NCBI RefSeq assembly: GCF_044769865.1
Contig: NZ_JBIZWA010000002.1
Coordinates: 372,001-436,000 of the forward strand
DNA from: Homoserinimonas sp044769865
GTDB lineage: Bacteria; Actinomycetota; Actinomycetes; Actinomycetales; Microbacteriaceae
Direction of reading: 5' to 3'
DNA length: 64,000 bases
Numbering within the stretch: position 1 is the first letter of the stretch; the number at the start of each line of letters is the position of its first letter. Shown here piece after piece: positions 54,805 through 63,394 of this stretch. The translations under genes were made by a program, and so were the position numbers. The notes under the pieces are model-generated. The model ran no database searches and had not been told where the DNA came from. It was given only the letters and a program-made list of their open reading frames with translations.

Positions 54805-56706
54805 ATGAGTGACACGGTCTCGTACAGGCCCAAGGCGGGGGAGATTCCCACACAACCGGGCGTGTACCGGTTCAGGGATGCCCAGCAGCGGGTGCTCTAC
54901 GTGGGCAAGGCGAAGAACCTTCGTGCGCGTCTGAGCAACTATTTCGCACCGCTCGCGAGCCTGCACGAACGGACGCGGCGCATGGTGACGACGGCGACAT
55001 CCGTCGAGTGGACCGTCGTCGCGAGCGAGTTCGAGGCACTCCAACTCGAGTTCACGTGGATCAAGGAGTTCGACCCGCCCTTCAACGTGCAGTTCCGGGA
55101 CGACAAGTCCTACCCCTACCTTGCGATCACGCTCCAAGACGACGTGCCCCGCGTGCTCGTGACCCGCAACAAGGGAATCCGGGGTGCCAGGTACTTCGGC
55201 CCGTACACGAAGGTCGGCGCGCTCCGCGAGACGGTCGACCTCATGCTCAAGGCCTTCCCGATGCGCAGCTGCACGGACACGATCTATCGGCGCGCCGAGC
55301 AGTCGGGTCGGCCGTGCCTCCTCGGCGACATCGGCAAGTGTTCCGCGCCCTGCGTCGGACGCGTGTCGAAGGGGGAGCACAAGTCGATCGCGCTCGACTT
55401 CGCGTCGTTCATGGCGGGGCAGGACAAGCGCTATGTGGCGGAGCTCACCAAACGGATGACCGAGGCGGCCGAACGGCAGGACTACGAGGCCGCCGCTCGC
55501 TACCGCGACCAGCGCAGCGCACTCGAAACGGTGCTCTCCAAGAACACGATCGTGCTCTCCGATTCGATCGACGCCGACATCTTCGGAATCGCCCACGACG
55601 AACTCGCGGCGGCAGTGCAGCAGTTCTCAGTGCGCGGTGGTCGCATCCGGGGCGTGCGTAGCTGGGTTGTCGACAAGGAACTCGACGTAGAACTGCCCGA
55701 CCTGGTCGAGTCGGTCATCCAGAAGGCGTATGGCGACGACACGGAGCCACCCCGCAGGGTCATCGTGCCCGCGCTTCCCGCTGACGCGACGGAGCTTGAG
55801 CACTGGCTCGCCACACGCAAGTGGGAACTCAGTGGCCGCAGCGCACGCATCGCGCTGTCGGTCGCGAGGCGCGGTGAGCTGGCCGCCCTCGCCCAGACGG
55901 TCGACACCAACGCCAAGAACTCGTTGATCCTCTACAAGACCCGCCGAAGCGCAGACTTCACGTCTCGATCGCAGGCGCTTGCTGACATTCAGGAGGCGCT
56001 CGGGATGGGGGAGGCGCCACTCCGCATGGAGTGCTTCGACGTCTCGCACCTCTCGGGCACCAACATCGTGGCCTCCATGGTCGTCTTCGAGGATGGCCTG
56101 CCTCGCAAGGACCAGTACCGCCGGTTCAGCATCAAAGAGGCAGCTGACGACACCGAGGCGATCGCCGATGTGCTGCGTCGCCGCCTCTCGCACCTCGATG
56201 AGGAGGACGACGAACCGGCGACTGACGGTGCTCGAGCGACGAAACGATTTGCATACCGCCCCAACCTCCTGATCGTGGATGGTGGCCAGCCTCAGGTTGC
56301 GGCGGCAGCCGCCGTGCTTCGAGAGCTCGGCGTGACCGACATCGCGCTCTGCGGCATCGCGAAGCGGCTCGAGGAGGTGTGGCTGCCCGACACGGACTTC
56401 CCAGTCATCCTGCCGCGCAACAGCGATGCCCTCTTCCTCATCCAGCGGATCCGTGATGAAGCACACCGTTTTGCGATCTCCTTCCAACGCCAGCGACGCA
56501 AGCGTGACATCACGACCGTCCTCAGCGAGATCCCTGGCGTCGGTCCGTCGCGCGTCAAGGAGCTCCTGCGGCACTTCGGCTCCGTCGCGCGCCTGCGCGA
56601 GGCATCCGTCGACGACATCTCGCAGGTCAAAGGCGTGGGGCTGGTCGTGGCGACGGCGATCCATTCGCGCCTGCGTGAGTCCCCGGGAGGTGCGCAGGGT
56701 GGGTAG
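54805..56706 (+). CDS. uvrC: Excinuclease ABC subunit C
   Basis: UvrC makes the dual incisions around a lesion. The 633-residue protein has the GIY-YIG domain (about 10-95; GVYRFRD and RVLYVGKAKNLRARL), a UVR domain (about 205-240), the RNase H-like C-terminal nuclease (with MECFDVSHLSGTN near 408-420 and LIVDGGQPQV near 488-497) and a helix-hairpin-helix pair (IPGVGPSR near 575 and VKGVGLV near 610). The ATG at 54805 gives the normal N-terminus. Its TAG stop is part of the rapZ -10 box. Confidence 0.97.
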   Translation: MSDTVSYRPKAGEIPTQPGVYRFRDAQQRVLYVGKAKNLRARLSNYFAPLASLHERTRRMVTTATSVEWTVVASEFEALQLEFTWIKEFDPPFNVQFRDDKSYPYLAITLQDDVPRVLVTRNKGIRGARYFGPYTKVGALRETVDLMLKAFPMRSCTDTIYRRAEQSGRPCLLGDIGKCSAPCVGRVSKGEHKSIALDFASFMAGQDKRYVAELTKRMTEAAERQDYEAAARYRDQRSALETVLSKNTIVLSDSIDADIFGIAHDELAAAVQQFSVRGGRIRGVRSWVVDKELDVELPDLVESVIQKAYGDDTEPPRRVIVPALPADATELEHWLATRKWELSGRSARIALSVARRGELAALAQTVDTNAKNSLILYKTRRSADFTSRSQALADIQEALGMGEAPLRMECFDVSHLSGTNIVASMVVFEDGLPRKDQYRRFSIKEAADDTEAIADVLRRRLSHLDEEDDEPATDGARATKRFAYRPNLLIVDGGQPQVAAAAAVLRELGVTDIALCGIAKRLEEVWLPDTDFPVILPRNSDALFLIQRIRDEAHRFAISFQRQRRKRDITTVLSEIPGVGPSRVKELLRHFGSVARLREASVDDISQVKGVGLVVATAIHSRLRESPGGAQGG

Positions 56707-56709
56707 GCT
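56704..56709 (+). promoter_or_regulatory. -10 box of rapZ, nested in the uvrC stop codon
   Basis: TAGGCT begins with the uvrC TAG. Transcription from about 56716 would leave a leader of roughly 18-33 nt depending on the rapZ start. Confidence 0.4.
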
Positions 56710-56733
56710 TGGAGCGCACGAGACGGCGAGGGG

Positions 56734-57624
56734 ATGAGGGCGACCGGAATGGCGGAGGGATCCGAACGACAGGAAGTCCTGATCGTCACCGGCATGTCCG
56801 GCGCAGGCCGCTCCACGGCGGGGAACGCGCTGGAGGATCTCGGGTGGTACGTCGTCGACAACCTTCCGCCCCAGATGCTTCGCCCCCTGGTCGAACTTGC
56901 TGGAAGAGCGGGGAGCAACCTGCCCCGCATCGCTGCAATCGTCGACGTTCGCGGCGGGCGCCTGTTCTCCGACCTCGCTGAGACTATCGATATGCTCAGC
57001 TCCAGCTCGACCGTGCGTGTCATGTTCCTCGACGCGACGGATGCCGCGCTGGTCCGCCGCTTCGAGCAGGTGCGACGCCCGCACCCACTGCAGGGCAATG
57101 GCACGCTGCTCGACGGAATCTCGGAGGAGCGGTCCCGCATGCTCGAGATCCGCGAGAAGAGCGACTTCGTCATCGACACCTCGGATCTCAACATCCACCA
57201 GTTGGCCACGGTGGTCACCGAGACCTTCGCGCCGGGAGGCACTCCCGGCGTGAAGACGACCGTCATGAGCTTCGGCTTCAAGTACGGCGTGCCGACCGAC
57301 GCCGACCTCATCGTGGACATGCGCTTCCTGCCCAACCCGTTCTGGATTCCTGAACTGCGATCCCAGAATGGATTAGACGATTCGGTCAGGTCCTTCGTGC
57401 TCGCGCAGGAAGGGGCACAGGAGTTCCTTGACGCCTATGTTCGGGCGCTCGAGCCCGTGCTCGCGGGCTACCAGCGCGAGAACAAGCGGCACGCCACCAT
57501 CGCGGTCGGCTGCACGGGTGGAAAGCACCGCTCGGTCGCTGCGGCGGAGGAACTGGCACGCAGGCTCTCCTCGCTGCCGAACGTGGCCACCAGTGTCAAG
57601 CACCGCGACCTCGGTCGTGAGTAG
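56734..57624 (+). CDS. rapZ: RapZ/YvcJ family nucleotide-binding protein
   Basis: The 296-residue protein has an N-terminal P-loop and the C-terminal RapZ domain with FGFKYG near residues 184-189, DMRFLPNPFW near 199-208 and GCTGGKHRSV near 258-267. In E. coli RapZ binds a small RNA controlling GlmS; the actinobacterial role is not established. The P-loop reads GMSGAGRS (20-27), with Arg replacing Lys, as in related actinobacteria. An in-frame ATG at 56749 is a possible alternative start with better Shine-Dalgarno spacing. Codon 214 is TTA. Confidence 0.93.
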   Translation: MRATGMAEGSERQEVLIVTGMSGAGRSTAGNALEDLGWYVVDNLPPQMLRPLVELAGRAGSNLPRIAAIVDVRGGRLFSDLAETIDMLSSSSTVRVMFLDATDAALVRRFEQVRRPHPLQGNGTLLDGISEERSRMLEIREKSDFVIDTSDLNIHQLATVVTETFAPGGTPGVKTTVMSFGFKYGVPTDADLIVDMRFLPNPFWIPELRSQNGLDDSVRSFVLAQEGAQEFLDAYVRALEPVLAGYQRENKRHATIAVGCTGGKHRSVAAAEELARRLSSLPNVATSVKHRDLGRE

Positions 57625-57687
57625 ACGGGCATCGCCCCGCCTCACGCATCTCATTTCTCTTCACAGACTGCACGAAAGGATTCGCCC

Positions 57688-58665
57688 GTGGCTCTCACCG
57701 CCGATGTCAAGGAGGAGCTCACCGGAGTCGAGGTGAGCAAGACCAGCGTTCGCGCCGCGGAGCTGTCGACGATCCTCCGGTTCTCGGGTGGACTCCACAC
57801 GATCTCGGGGCGCATCGCGGTCGAGTCGGAGGTCGATAGTCCCGCGCTCGCCCGCCGCGTCCGCAAGGACCTCGCGGAGCTCTACGGGGTTCGCGGGGAC
57901 GTGGCCGTCATCCCAGCGAACGGCATGCGCAAGGCGAGCAGCTACCTCGTGCGCGTGCTCGACGGCGAGACGCTCGCTCGCCAGACAGGCCTCCTCGACG
58001 CGCGGCGTCGCCCGATCCGCGGCCTGCCCAATCGGCTCACGACCGGTTCCCGCGAGGATCTCGCCGCCATTTGGCGCGGGGCATTCCTCGCGCAGGGCAC
58101 CCTCACCGACCCGGGCCGCTCGGCGGCCCTCGAGGTTGTTTGCCCCGGCAACGAGGCGGCCATGGCGCTGGTTGGTGCCGCATCTCGGCTCGGCATTGCT
58201 TCGAAGGCGCGCGAGGTCCGCGGCGTGCACCGCGTCGTCATCCGGGACGGCGAGGCGATCAGCGCGATGCTCATCACGATGGGCGCCGTCGAGACGGTGA
58301 CGGCATGGGAAGCGCTGCGCCAACGCCGCGAGGTGCGCGCAACCGCGAACCGACTCGTCAACTTCGATGACGCCAACCTTCGCCGCTCGGCCCAGGCCGC
58401 CGTCGCGGCGTGCGCCCGGGTCGAGCGTGCCCTCGAGATCCTCGGCGAGGACATCCCCGAGCACCTGCGCTACGCAGGCGAACTCCGCCTGCGCTTCCGC
58501 GAAGCCAGTCTCGACGAGCTCGGCCACCAGGCTGAGCCTCCCATGACGAAGGATGCCGTTGCCGGCCGGATCAGACGGCTCCTCGCGATGGCCGACAAGA
58601 AGGCCGAGGAGCTCGGCGTTCCCGGCACCGACGCCAACCTGCCGCCGGAGTACGAGGACGCGTAG
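57688..58665 (+). CDS. whiA: DNA-binding regulator WhiA
   Basis: WhiA is a conserved Gram-positive DNA-binding protein that controls cell division and, in Streptomyces, sporulation genes. The 325-residue protein has the LAGLIDADG-like N-terminal part (about 1-220) and a C-terminal helix-turn-helix (about 225-310, with NRLVNFDDANLRRSAQA and LGEDIPEHLR). The GTG has GAAAGGA upstream. yvcK, which usually lies between rapZ and whiA, is missing. Its TAG stop is part of the sodA -10 box. Confidence 0.95.
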   Translation: MALTADVKEELTGVEVSKTSVRAAELSTILRFSGGLHTISGRIAVESEVDSPALARRVRKDLAELYGVRGDVAVIPANGMRKASSYLVRVLDGETLARQTGLLDARRRPIRGLPNRLTTGSREDLAAIWRGAFLAQGTLTDPGRSAALEVVCPGNEAAMALVGAASRLGIASKAREVRGVHRVVIRDGEAISAMLITMGAVETVTAWEALRQRREVRATANRLVNFDDANLRRSAQAAVAACARVERALEILGEDIPEHLRYAGELRLRFREASLDELGHQAEPPMTKDAVAGRIRRLLAMADKKAEELGVPGTDANLPPEYEDA

Positions 58666-58668
58666 ACT
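58663..58668 (+). promoter_or_regulatory. -10 box of sodA, nested in the whiA stop codon
   Basis: TAGACT begins with the whiA TAG. It would give a leader of about 56 nt ending in AAGGAGA before the ATG. Confidence 0.45.
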
Positions 58669-58730
58669 GGCGAACATCCCCCTGTGCGCACGAATTCTGT
58701 GCGCAGCGGTAACACCCCAAGGAGAAGTAA

Positions 58731-59357
58731 ATGGCTGAATACACCCTTCCCGAACTTCCGTACGACTACGCAGCGCTTGAGCCGAGCATCAGCGCCACCA
58801 TCATGGAGCTTCACCACAGCAAGCACCACCAGGCGTACGTGACGGGTGCCAACACCGCGCTTGCGCAGCTGGCCGAGGCCCGCGACAAGGGCGACCTCGC
58901 CAACGTCAACAAGCTTGAGAAGGACCTGGCGTTCAACCTTGGCGGGCACGTCAACCACTCGGTGTTCTGGACCAACATGTCCCCGGATGGCGGCGACAAG
59001 CCCACTGGCGAGCTTGCGGCCGCGATCGACGACAACTTCGGCTCCTTCGAGAAGTTCCAGGCGCACTTCACGGCGACCGCGCTCGGCGTGCAGGGCTCCG
59101 GTTGGGCCGTCCTCGCTTGGGACTCGATCGGCCAGCGCCTCGTCATCGAGCAGCTCTTCGACCAGCAGAGCAACGCAGCACTCGGCACCGTGCCGGTCCT
59201 CATGCTCGATGTCTGGGAGCACGCGTACTACATCGACTACAAGAACGTCCGTGCCGACTACGTGAAGGCGTTCTGGAACATCGTCAACTGGCAGAACGTC
59301 CAGCAGCGTTTCGAGACGGCTCGCACGTCGACCTCGGGCCTCATCGTTCTCTCCTAG
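58731..59357 (+). CDS. sodA: Superoxide dismutase, Mn/Fe type
   Basis: This enzyme dismutates superoxide in the cytoplasm. The 208-residue protein has all four metal ligands: His28 in ELHHSKHHQ, His in GGHVNHSVFW near residue 81, and Asp and His in DVWEHAYY near 164-168. The Gly-Gly before His and a Gln in FDQQSN near 145 favour the manganese-type site, though cambialistic use cannot be excluded. There is no signal peptide. A long GC hairpin follows the gene. Confidence 0.96.
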   Translation: MAEYTLPELPYDYAALEPSISATIMELHHSKHHQAYVTGANTALAQLAEARDKGDLANVNKLEKDLAFNLGGHVNHSVFWTNMSPDGGDKPTGELAAAIDDNFGSFEKFQAHFTATALGVQGSGWAVLAWDSIGQRLVIEQLFDQQSNAALGTVPVLMLDVWEHAYYIDYKNVRADYVKAFWNIVNWQNVQQRFETARTSTSGLIVLS

Positions 59358-59366
59358 CACCTTGTC

Positions 59367-59392
59367 GCGGCCGGGCCTTCTGGCCCGGCCGC
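59367..59392 (+). terminator. Terminator hairpin of sodA
   Basis: An 11-bp perfect stem (GCGGCCGGGCC / GGCCCGGCCGC) with a TTCT loop lies 9 bases after the sodA stop. The following sequence is pyrimidine-rich (CTCCTACTCTC) rather than a clean T run. Confidence 0.75.
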
Positions 59393-59459
59393 TCCTACTC
59401 TCATATTGCTTGACTCGCTCGGCGCCACGAAGGCCGTGCTCAGCACAACTGGCAACACT

Positions 59460-59487
59460 GTGACACCGCACCACTGTTCCCTACCTT
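59460..59487 (+). promoter_or_regulatory. Putative gap promoter
   Basis: GTGACA (59460-59465) and TACCTT (59482-59487) have a 16-base spacer. The rest of the 149-base gap between the sodA hairpin and gap shows nothing else clear, apart from a TTGACT at 59410-59415 with no matching -10. Confidence 0.4.
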
Positions 59488-59541
59488 CCCGCCACGAAGA
59501 CCACGACCTGGTCATCGGGGCATAGTCAGACAGGAGTCTCC

Positions 59542-60549
59542 ATGAGCGTCAAAATCGGCATCAACGGCTTCGGCCGCATCGGCCGCAACTACTTCCGCGC
59601 CGCCCTCGCACAGGGCAGCGACCTTGAGATCGTCGCGGTCAACGACCTGACGGACAACGCGACCCTCGCTCACCTCCTCAAGTACGACTCGATCACGGGT
59701 CGTCTCGACGCAGAGGTGTCGCTCGAGGGCGACAAGATCATCGTCGGCGGCAAGTCCATCGCCGTGATGGAGGAGCGCGACCCGGCAAACCTCCCGTGGG
59801 GCGACCTCGGTGTCGACATCGTGATCGAGTCCACCGGCTTCTTCACGAAGGCGGAGGCGGCCCGCAAGCACCTGGACGCAGGCGCCAAGAAGGTGCTCAT
59901 CTCCGCGCCGGCCTCCGGCGAGGACGCTACCTTCGTCATGGGTGTCAACCACGAGTCCTACGACCCGGCAAACCACCACATCATCTCCAACGCCTCGTGC
60001 ACGACCAACTGCCTTGCGCCGCTCGCGAAGGTCTTCAACGACAATTTCGGCATCGAGCGCGGCCTTATGACGACGGTGCACGCCTACACGGCTGACCAGA
60101 ATCTGCAGGACGGTCCGCACAAGGACCTGCGTCGTGCCCGCGCCGCCGCTGTCAACATCGTCCCGACCTCGACGGGGGCCGCCAAGGCGATCGGCCTCGT
60201 GCTGCCCGAGCTCAAGGGCAAGCTCGACGGCTTCGCTCTGCGCGTTCCCGTGCCGACCGGATCGATCACCGATCTCACGGTCACGGCGAGCCGCACGGCA
60301 TCCATCGATGACATCAAGGCGGTCTACCGCGAGGCGGCAGAGGGTCCGCTCAAGGGCATCCTCAAGTACACGGAGGACCTGATCGTCTCGAGCGACATCG
60401 TCACCGATCCGCACTCGTCGATCTTCGACTCCGACCTGCTGCGCGTCATGGGCGACCAGGTGAAGCTGTCCGCCTGGTACGACAACGAGTGGGGCTACTC
60501 GAACCGTCTCGTCGACCTGACGGAGTATGTCGCGGCTCGCCTCAACTGA
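59542..60549 (+). CDS. gap: Glyceraldehyde-3-phosphate dehydrogenase, type I
   Basis: Gap oxidises glyceraldehyde 3-phosphate with NAD and phosphate. The 335-residue protein has the NAD site IGINGFGRIGRN at about residues 5-16, the catalytic Cys in SNASCTTNCLAP near 150-161 and the catalytic His in MTTVHAYT near 176-183. Asp in AVNDLTDN near 33-40 indicates NAD rather than NADP preference. AGGAG precedes the ATG. It heads the glycolytic cluster. Confidence 0.98.
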   Translation: MSVKIGINGFGRIGRNYFRAALAQGSDLEIVAVNDLTDNATLAHLLKYDSITGRLDAEVSLEGDKIIVGGKSIAVMEERDPANLPWGDLGVDIVIESTGFFTKAEAARKHLDAGAKKVLISAPASGEDATFVMGVNHESYDPANHHIISNASCTTNCLAPLAKVFNDNFGIERGLMTTVHAYTADQNLQDGPHKDLRRARAAAVNIVPTSTGAAKAIGLVLPELKGKLDGFALRVPVPTGSITDLTVTASRTASIDDIKAVYREAAEGPLKGILKYTEDLIVSSDIVTDPHSSIFDSDLLRVMGDQVKLSAWYDNEWGYSNRLVDLTEYVAARLN

Positions 60550-60612
60550 CCCGCAGCGTCAGCACAGTCTCCGGCTCCGTCACCTCTAGAACGAATTGAG
60601 AAGATCCGCCAA

Positions 60613-61827
60613 ATGACCCTCCGAACGCTCGACAGCCTTGGTGAGCTCGCAGGCAAGACCGTCATCGTGCGGTGCGACCTGAACGTGCCGCTCGATGAAG
60701 GCCGAATCACTGACGATGGGCGCATCCGTGCCTCGCTCTCCACCCTGCAGCGCCTGCTCGACGCGGGGGCGAAAGTGGTCGTGGTCTCCCACCTCGGTCG
60801 CCCCAAGGGCGCTCCCGACCCGGCCTTCAGCCTCGCACCCGTGGCCGCGCGCCTCGGTGAACTGCTCGGCAAGGACGTCGTCTTCGCGGACGACACCGTG
60901 GGGGAGTCAGCCAAGGCCGCCGTGGCGGGGCTCGAATCCGGGGGGATCGTACTGCTCGAGAACCTGCGGTTCTCGCCGGAGGAGACATCGAAGGATGACG
61001 GCGAGCGTGCGGCATTCGCTGCGCGTCTCGCCGCCTTCGGTGACGCCTTCGTCTCCGACGGCTTCGGCGTCGTGCACCGACGCCAGGCCAGTGTGTATGA
61101 ACTCGCGAAGGCACTACCGAGTGCGGCGGGGCTCCTGATCGAGGCGGAGCTCAACGTGCTCGACCGGCTGACCGAGCGTCCGACGCGCCCGTACACGGTC
61201 GTGCTTGGGGGCTCGAAGGTCTCCGACAAACTCGGCGTCATCGGGCACCTGCTCCCCAAGGTCGACACTCTTCTCGTGGGAGGCGGCATGATGTTCACCT
61301 TCCTCGCCGCACAGGGGCACAGCGTGGGCTCGAGCCTCCTCGAGGAGGATCAGCTTGATAACGTGCGCGGCTACATTGCGGAGGCGGAACGACGCGGGGT
61401 GCAGATCGTCGTGCCCAGCGACGCTGTCGTCGCGTCGCACTTCGGAGCGGACGCGCGCCACGAGGTAAGGCCCGCCGACCAGCTCGAGAGCACCGAGTGG
61501 GGCGAGAAGGGCATCGGCCTCGACATCGGGCCGGAGACTGCACGCCGCTTCGCCGAGGTCATCGCCTCGTCGAAGACGGTCTTCTGGAACGGCCCCATGG
61601 GTGTCTTCGAGATCGACGCCTTCGCAGCAGGCACGAAGACGGTTGCCCAGGCACTCACTGAGGTCGATGGGCTCTCAGTGGTCGGGGGTGGCGACTCCGC
61701 AGCAGCGGTTCGTGCGCTCGGGTTCGACGACGCACAGTTTGGTCACATTTCTACTGGCGGGGGTGCGAGTCTCGAGTTCCTCGAGGGCAAGTCCCTGCCC
61801 GGCTTGGAGGTACTCGGATGGCAGTGA
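60613..61827 (+). CDS. pgk: Phosphoglycerate kinase
   Basis: Pgk makes ATP from 1,3-bisphosphoglycerate. The 404-residue protein has VIVRCDLNVPLD at about residues 17-28, the SHLGRPKG basic patch near 59-66, the VLGGSKVSDK segment near 197-206 and the ATP-site GGGDSAAAV near 357-365. It overlaps tpiA by 10 bases, with the tpiA ribosome binding site inside pgk. Confidence 0.98.
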   Translation: MTLRTLDSLGELAGKTVIVRCDLNVPLDEGRITDDGRIRASLSTLQRLLDAGAKVVVVSHLGRPKGAPDPAFSLAPVAARLGELLGKDVVFADDTVGESAKAAVAGLESGGIVLLENLRFSPEETSKDDGERAAFAARLAAFGDAFVSDGFGVVHRRQASVYELAKALPSAAGLLIEAELNVLDRLTERPTRPYTVVLGGSKVSDKLGVIGHLLPKVDTLLVGGGMMFTFLAAQGHSVGSSLLEEDQLDNVRGYIAEAERRGVQIVVPSDAVVASHFGADARHEVRPADQLESTEWGEKGIGLDIGPETARRFAEVIASSKTVFWNGPMGVFEIDAFAAGTKTVAQALTEVDGLSVVGGGDSAAAVRALGFDDAQFGHISTGGGASLEFLEGKSLPGLEVLGWQ

Positions 61828-62624
61828 CACAGGGCAAGAGCGGCGGTCGTACTCCGCTCATCGCCGGCAACTGGAAGATGAATCTCGACCACCTCCAGGC
61901 GATCGCCTTCGTGCAGAAACTTGCATGGAGCCTCAAGGACGCTCGCTTCGACTTCGATGACGTCGAAGTCGCCGTCTTCCCGCCGTTCACAGATCTGCGC
62001 TCGGTGCAGACGCTTATTTCGGCCGACAAGCTGTTGCTCAAGTTCGGTGCACAGGATGTCTCGGCTCATGACTCCGGCGCGTATACAGGCGAGGTCTCAG
62101 GAGCGTTCCTGTCGGCACTCGACTGCAACTACGTGATCGTGGGCCACTCGGAGCGCCGTACGCTGCACCTCGAGACTGACGAGCAGGTCGGCGCCAAGGC
62201 GCTGGCTGCGATCAAGCACGGACTCGTTCCGGTGATCTGCGTCGGCGAAACTGCCGATGACCTTGCCGAACACGGTCCAAGCGCGGTTCCCGTCGCACAG
62301 CTCACCGCCGCGCTCGAGAATGTCGCCGAGGGCGCAGACATCGTCGTCGCCTATGAGCCGGTCTGGGCCATCGGCTCGGGACAGGCTGCAACACCAGAAC
62401 AGGCTGAGCAGGTTGCGGCCGCGTTGCGCGATGTCGTGCGGTCCCGCCTCGGCGACGAGGCGGGAGCAAAGACGAGGGTGCTCTACGGTGGATCCGTCAA
62501 GGCCGCGAACATCGCCTCATTCATGCGGCAGCCGAACGTCGACGGAGCTCTCGTCGGTGGCGCAAGCATCCAGGTCGAAGAGTTCGCGAGCATCTGCCGC
62601 TACAAGGCTCACGTCGGCACCTGA
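61818..62624 (+). CDS. tpiA: Triosephosphate isomerase
   Basis: TpiA interconverts DHAP and glyceraldehyde 3-phosphate. The 268-residue TIM barrel has the substrate loop AGNWKMN at about residues 16-22, the catalytic His in VGHSERR near 107-113, the catalytic Glu in AYEPVWAIGSG near 179-189 and the phosphate loop YGGSVKAAN near 222-230. GGAGG lies 7 bases before the ATG, within pgk. Confidence 0.98.
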   Translation: MAVTQGKSGGRTPLIAGNWKMNLDHLQAIAFVQKLAWSLKDARFDFDDVEVAVFPPFTDLRSVQTLISADKLLLKFGAQDVSAHDSGAYTGEVSGAFLSALDCNYVIVGHSERRTLHLETDEQVGAKALAAIKHGLVPVICVGETADDLAEHGPSAVPVAQLTAALENVAEGADIVVAYEPVWAIGSGQAATPEQAEQVAAALRDVVRSRLGDEAGAKTRVLYGGSVKAANIASFMRQPNVDGALVGGASIQVEEFASICRYKAHVGT

Positions 62625-62656
62625 CGTCCTACACCCACACTGATCGGGTCGCGGGT

Positions 62657-62662
62657 TATACT
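62657..62662 (+). promoter_or_regulatory. -10 box of secG
   Basis: TATACT is a near-ideal -10 hexamer in the 105-base gap after tpiA. It would give a leader of about 60 nt carrying GAAAGG before the secG GTG. No -35 is evident. Confidence 0.45.
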
Positions 62663-62729
62663 GGTCAACGGCTTACGCGCTCCCGAAAGCGCTTCACCGT
62701 GCCGGCGCGCATCCACCGAAAGGCTTCAC

Positions 62730-62981
62730 GTGCAAATCCTCCAGGTACTGTTCCAGGTGGTGCTGGGAATCACCAGTGTCCTCCTGACGCTCCTCATCCT
62801 CCTGCACAGGGGGCGTGGCGGTGGGCTTTCCGACATGTTCGGCGGCGGGGTCACTTCGAACCTTGGAGCGTCGGGTGTCGCTGAGCGAAATCTCAACCGC
62901 TTCACCGTCATCCTTGGTCTGGTCTGGCTCACGTCCATCGTGGTCCTCGGCCTCATCACCAAGTTCGACTCGGCAGTCTAA
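62730..62981 (+). CDS. secG: Preprotein translocase subunit SecG
   Basis: SecG is the small auxiliary subunit of the SecYEG channel. The 83-residue protein has two membrane helices (about 4-24 and 57-77) joined by a Gly-rich cytoplasmic loop with GGLSDMFGGG near residues 30-39. Length and layout are standard. Its TAA stop runs into AGGAG, the ribosome binding site of rbpA, so the two are translated in sequence. Confidence 0.95.
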   Translation: MQILQVLFQVVLGITSVLLTLLILLHRGRGGGLSDMFGGGVTSNLGASGVAERNLNRFTVILGLVWLTSIVVLGLITKFDSAV

Positions 62982-62990
62982 GGAGTAATC

Positions 62991-63353
62991 GTGGCGTCAG
63001 GTGGCAGTGCAATCAGGGGCTCCCGGGTAGGAGCCGGCCCCATGGGGGAGCAGGACCGGGGTTTTCACGCGGAGCGCATCCAGGTGCACTACTGGTGTGG
63101 CAGCGGGCACCAGCTGAGCCCCTACTTCCTCGCGACGATCGAGCCTGAGGAGATTCCCGAGCAGCTTGACTGCCCGAACTGCGGCGCGCCCGCTGGTCGT
63201 GACAAGGAGAACCCGCCGCAGGTCGCGAAGCTCGAGCCGTACAAGACGCACCTCGCGTACGTCAAGGAGCGCCGCACTGAGGAAGAGGCCGTGGCCCTCC
63301 TCGAGGAAGCACTCCAGCAGCTCCGTGCTCGTCGGGGCACCGTCAACTCCTAG
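62991..63353 (+). CDS. rbpA: RNA polymerase-binding protein RbpA
   Basis: RbpA is an actinobacterial activator that stabilises open complexes made by the group 1 and some group 2 sigma factors. The 120-residue protein has the N-terminal SAIRGSRVGAGPMGE tail, a zinc-ribbon-like core with Cys in YWCGSGH and CPNCG near residues 34-65, a basic linker and a C-terminal sigma-interacting helix (about 88-112). It marks the organism as actinobacterial and fits the many weak -35 promoters here. Confidence 0.96.
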   Translation: MASGGSAIRGSRVGAGPMGEQDRGFHAERIQVHYWCGSGHQLSPYFLATIEPEEIPEQLDCPNCGAPAGRDKENPPQVAKLEPYKTHLAYVKERRTEEEAVALLEEALQQLRARRGTVNS

Positions 63354-63361
63354 CACTGAAC

Positions 63362-63393
63362 GAGGTTCGCGTTGCCTCGGCAACGCGAACCTC
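63362..63393. terminator. Bidirectional terminator between rbpA and pgl
   Basis: A 15-bp perfect stem (GAGGTTCGCGTTGCC / GGCAACGCGAACCTC) with a two-base gap lies between the convergent rbpA and pgl stops. It should end transcription from both sides, although neither flank has a long T run. Confidence 0.8.
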
Positions 63394-63394
63394 C

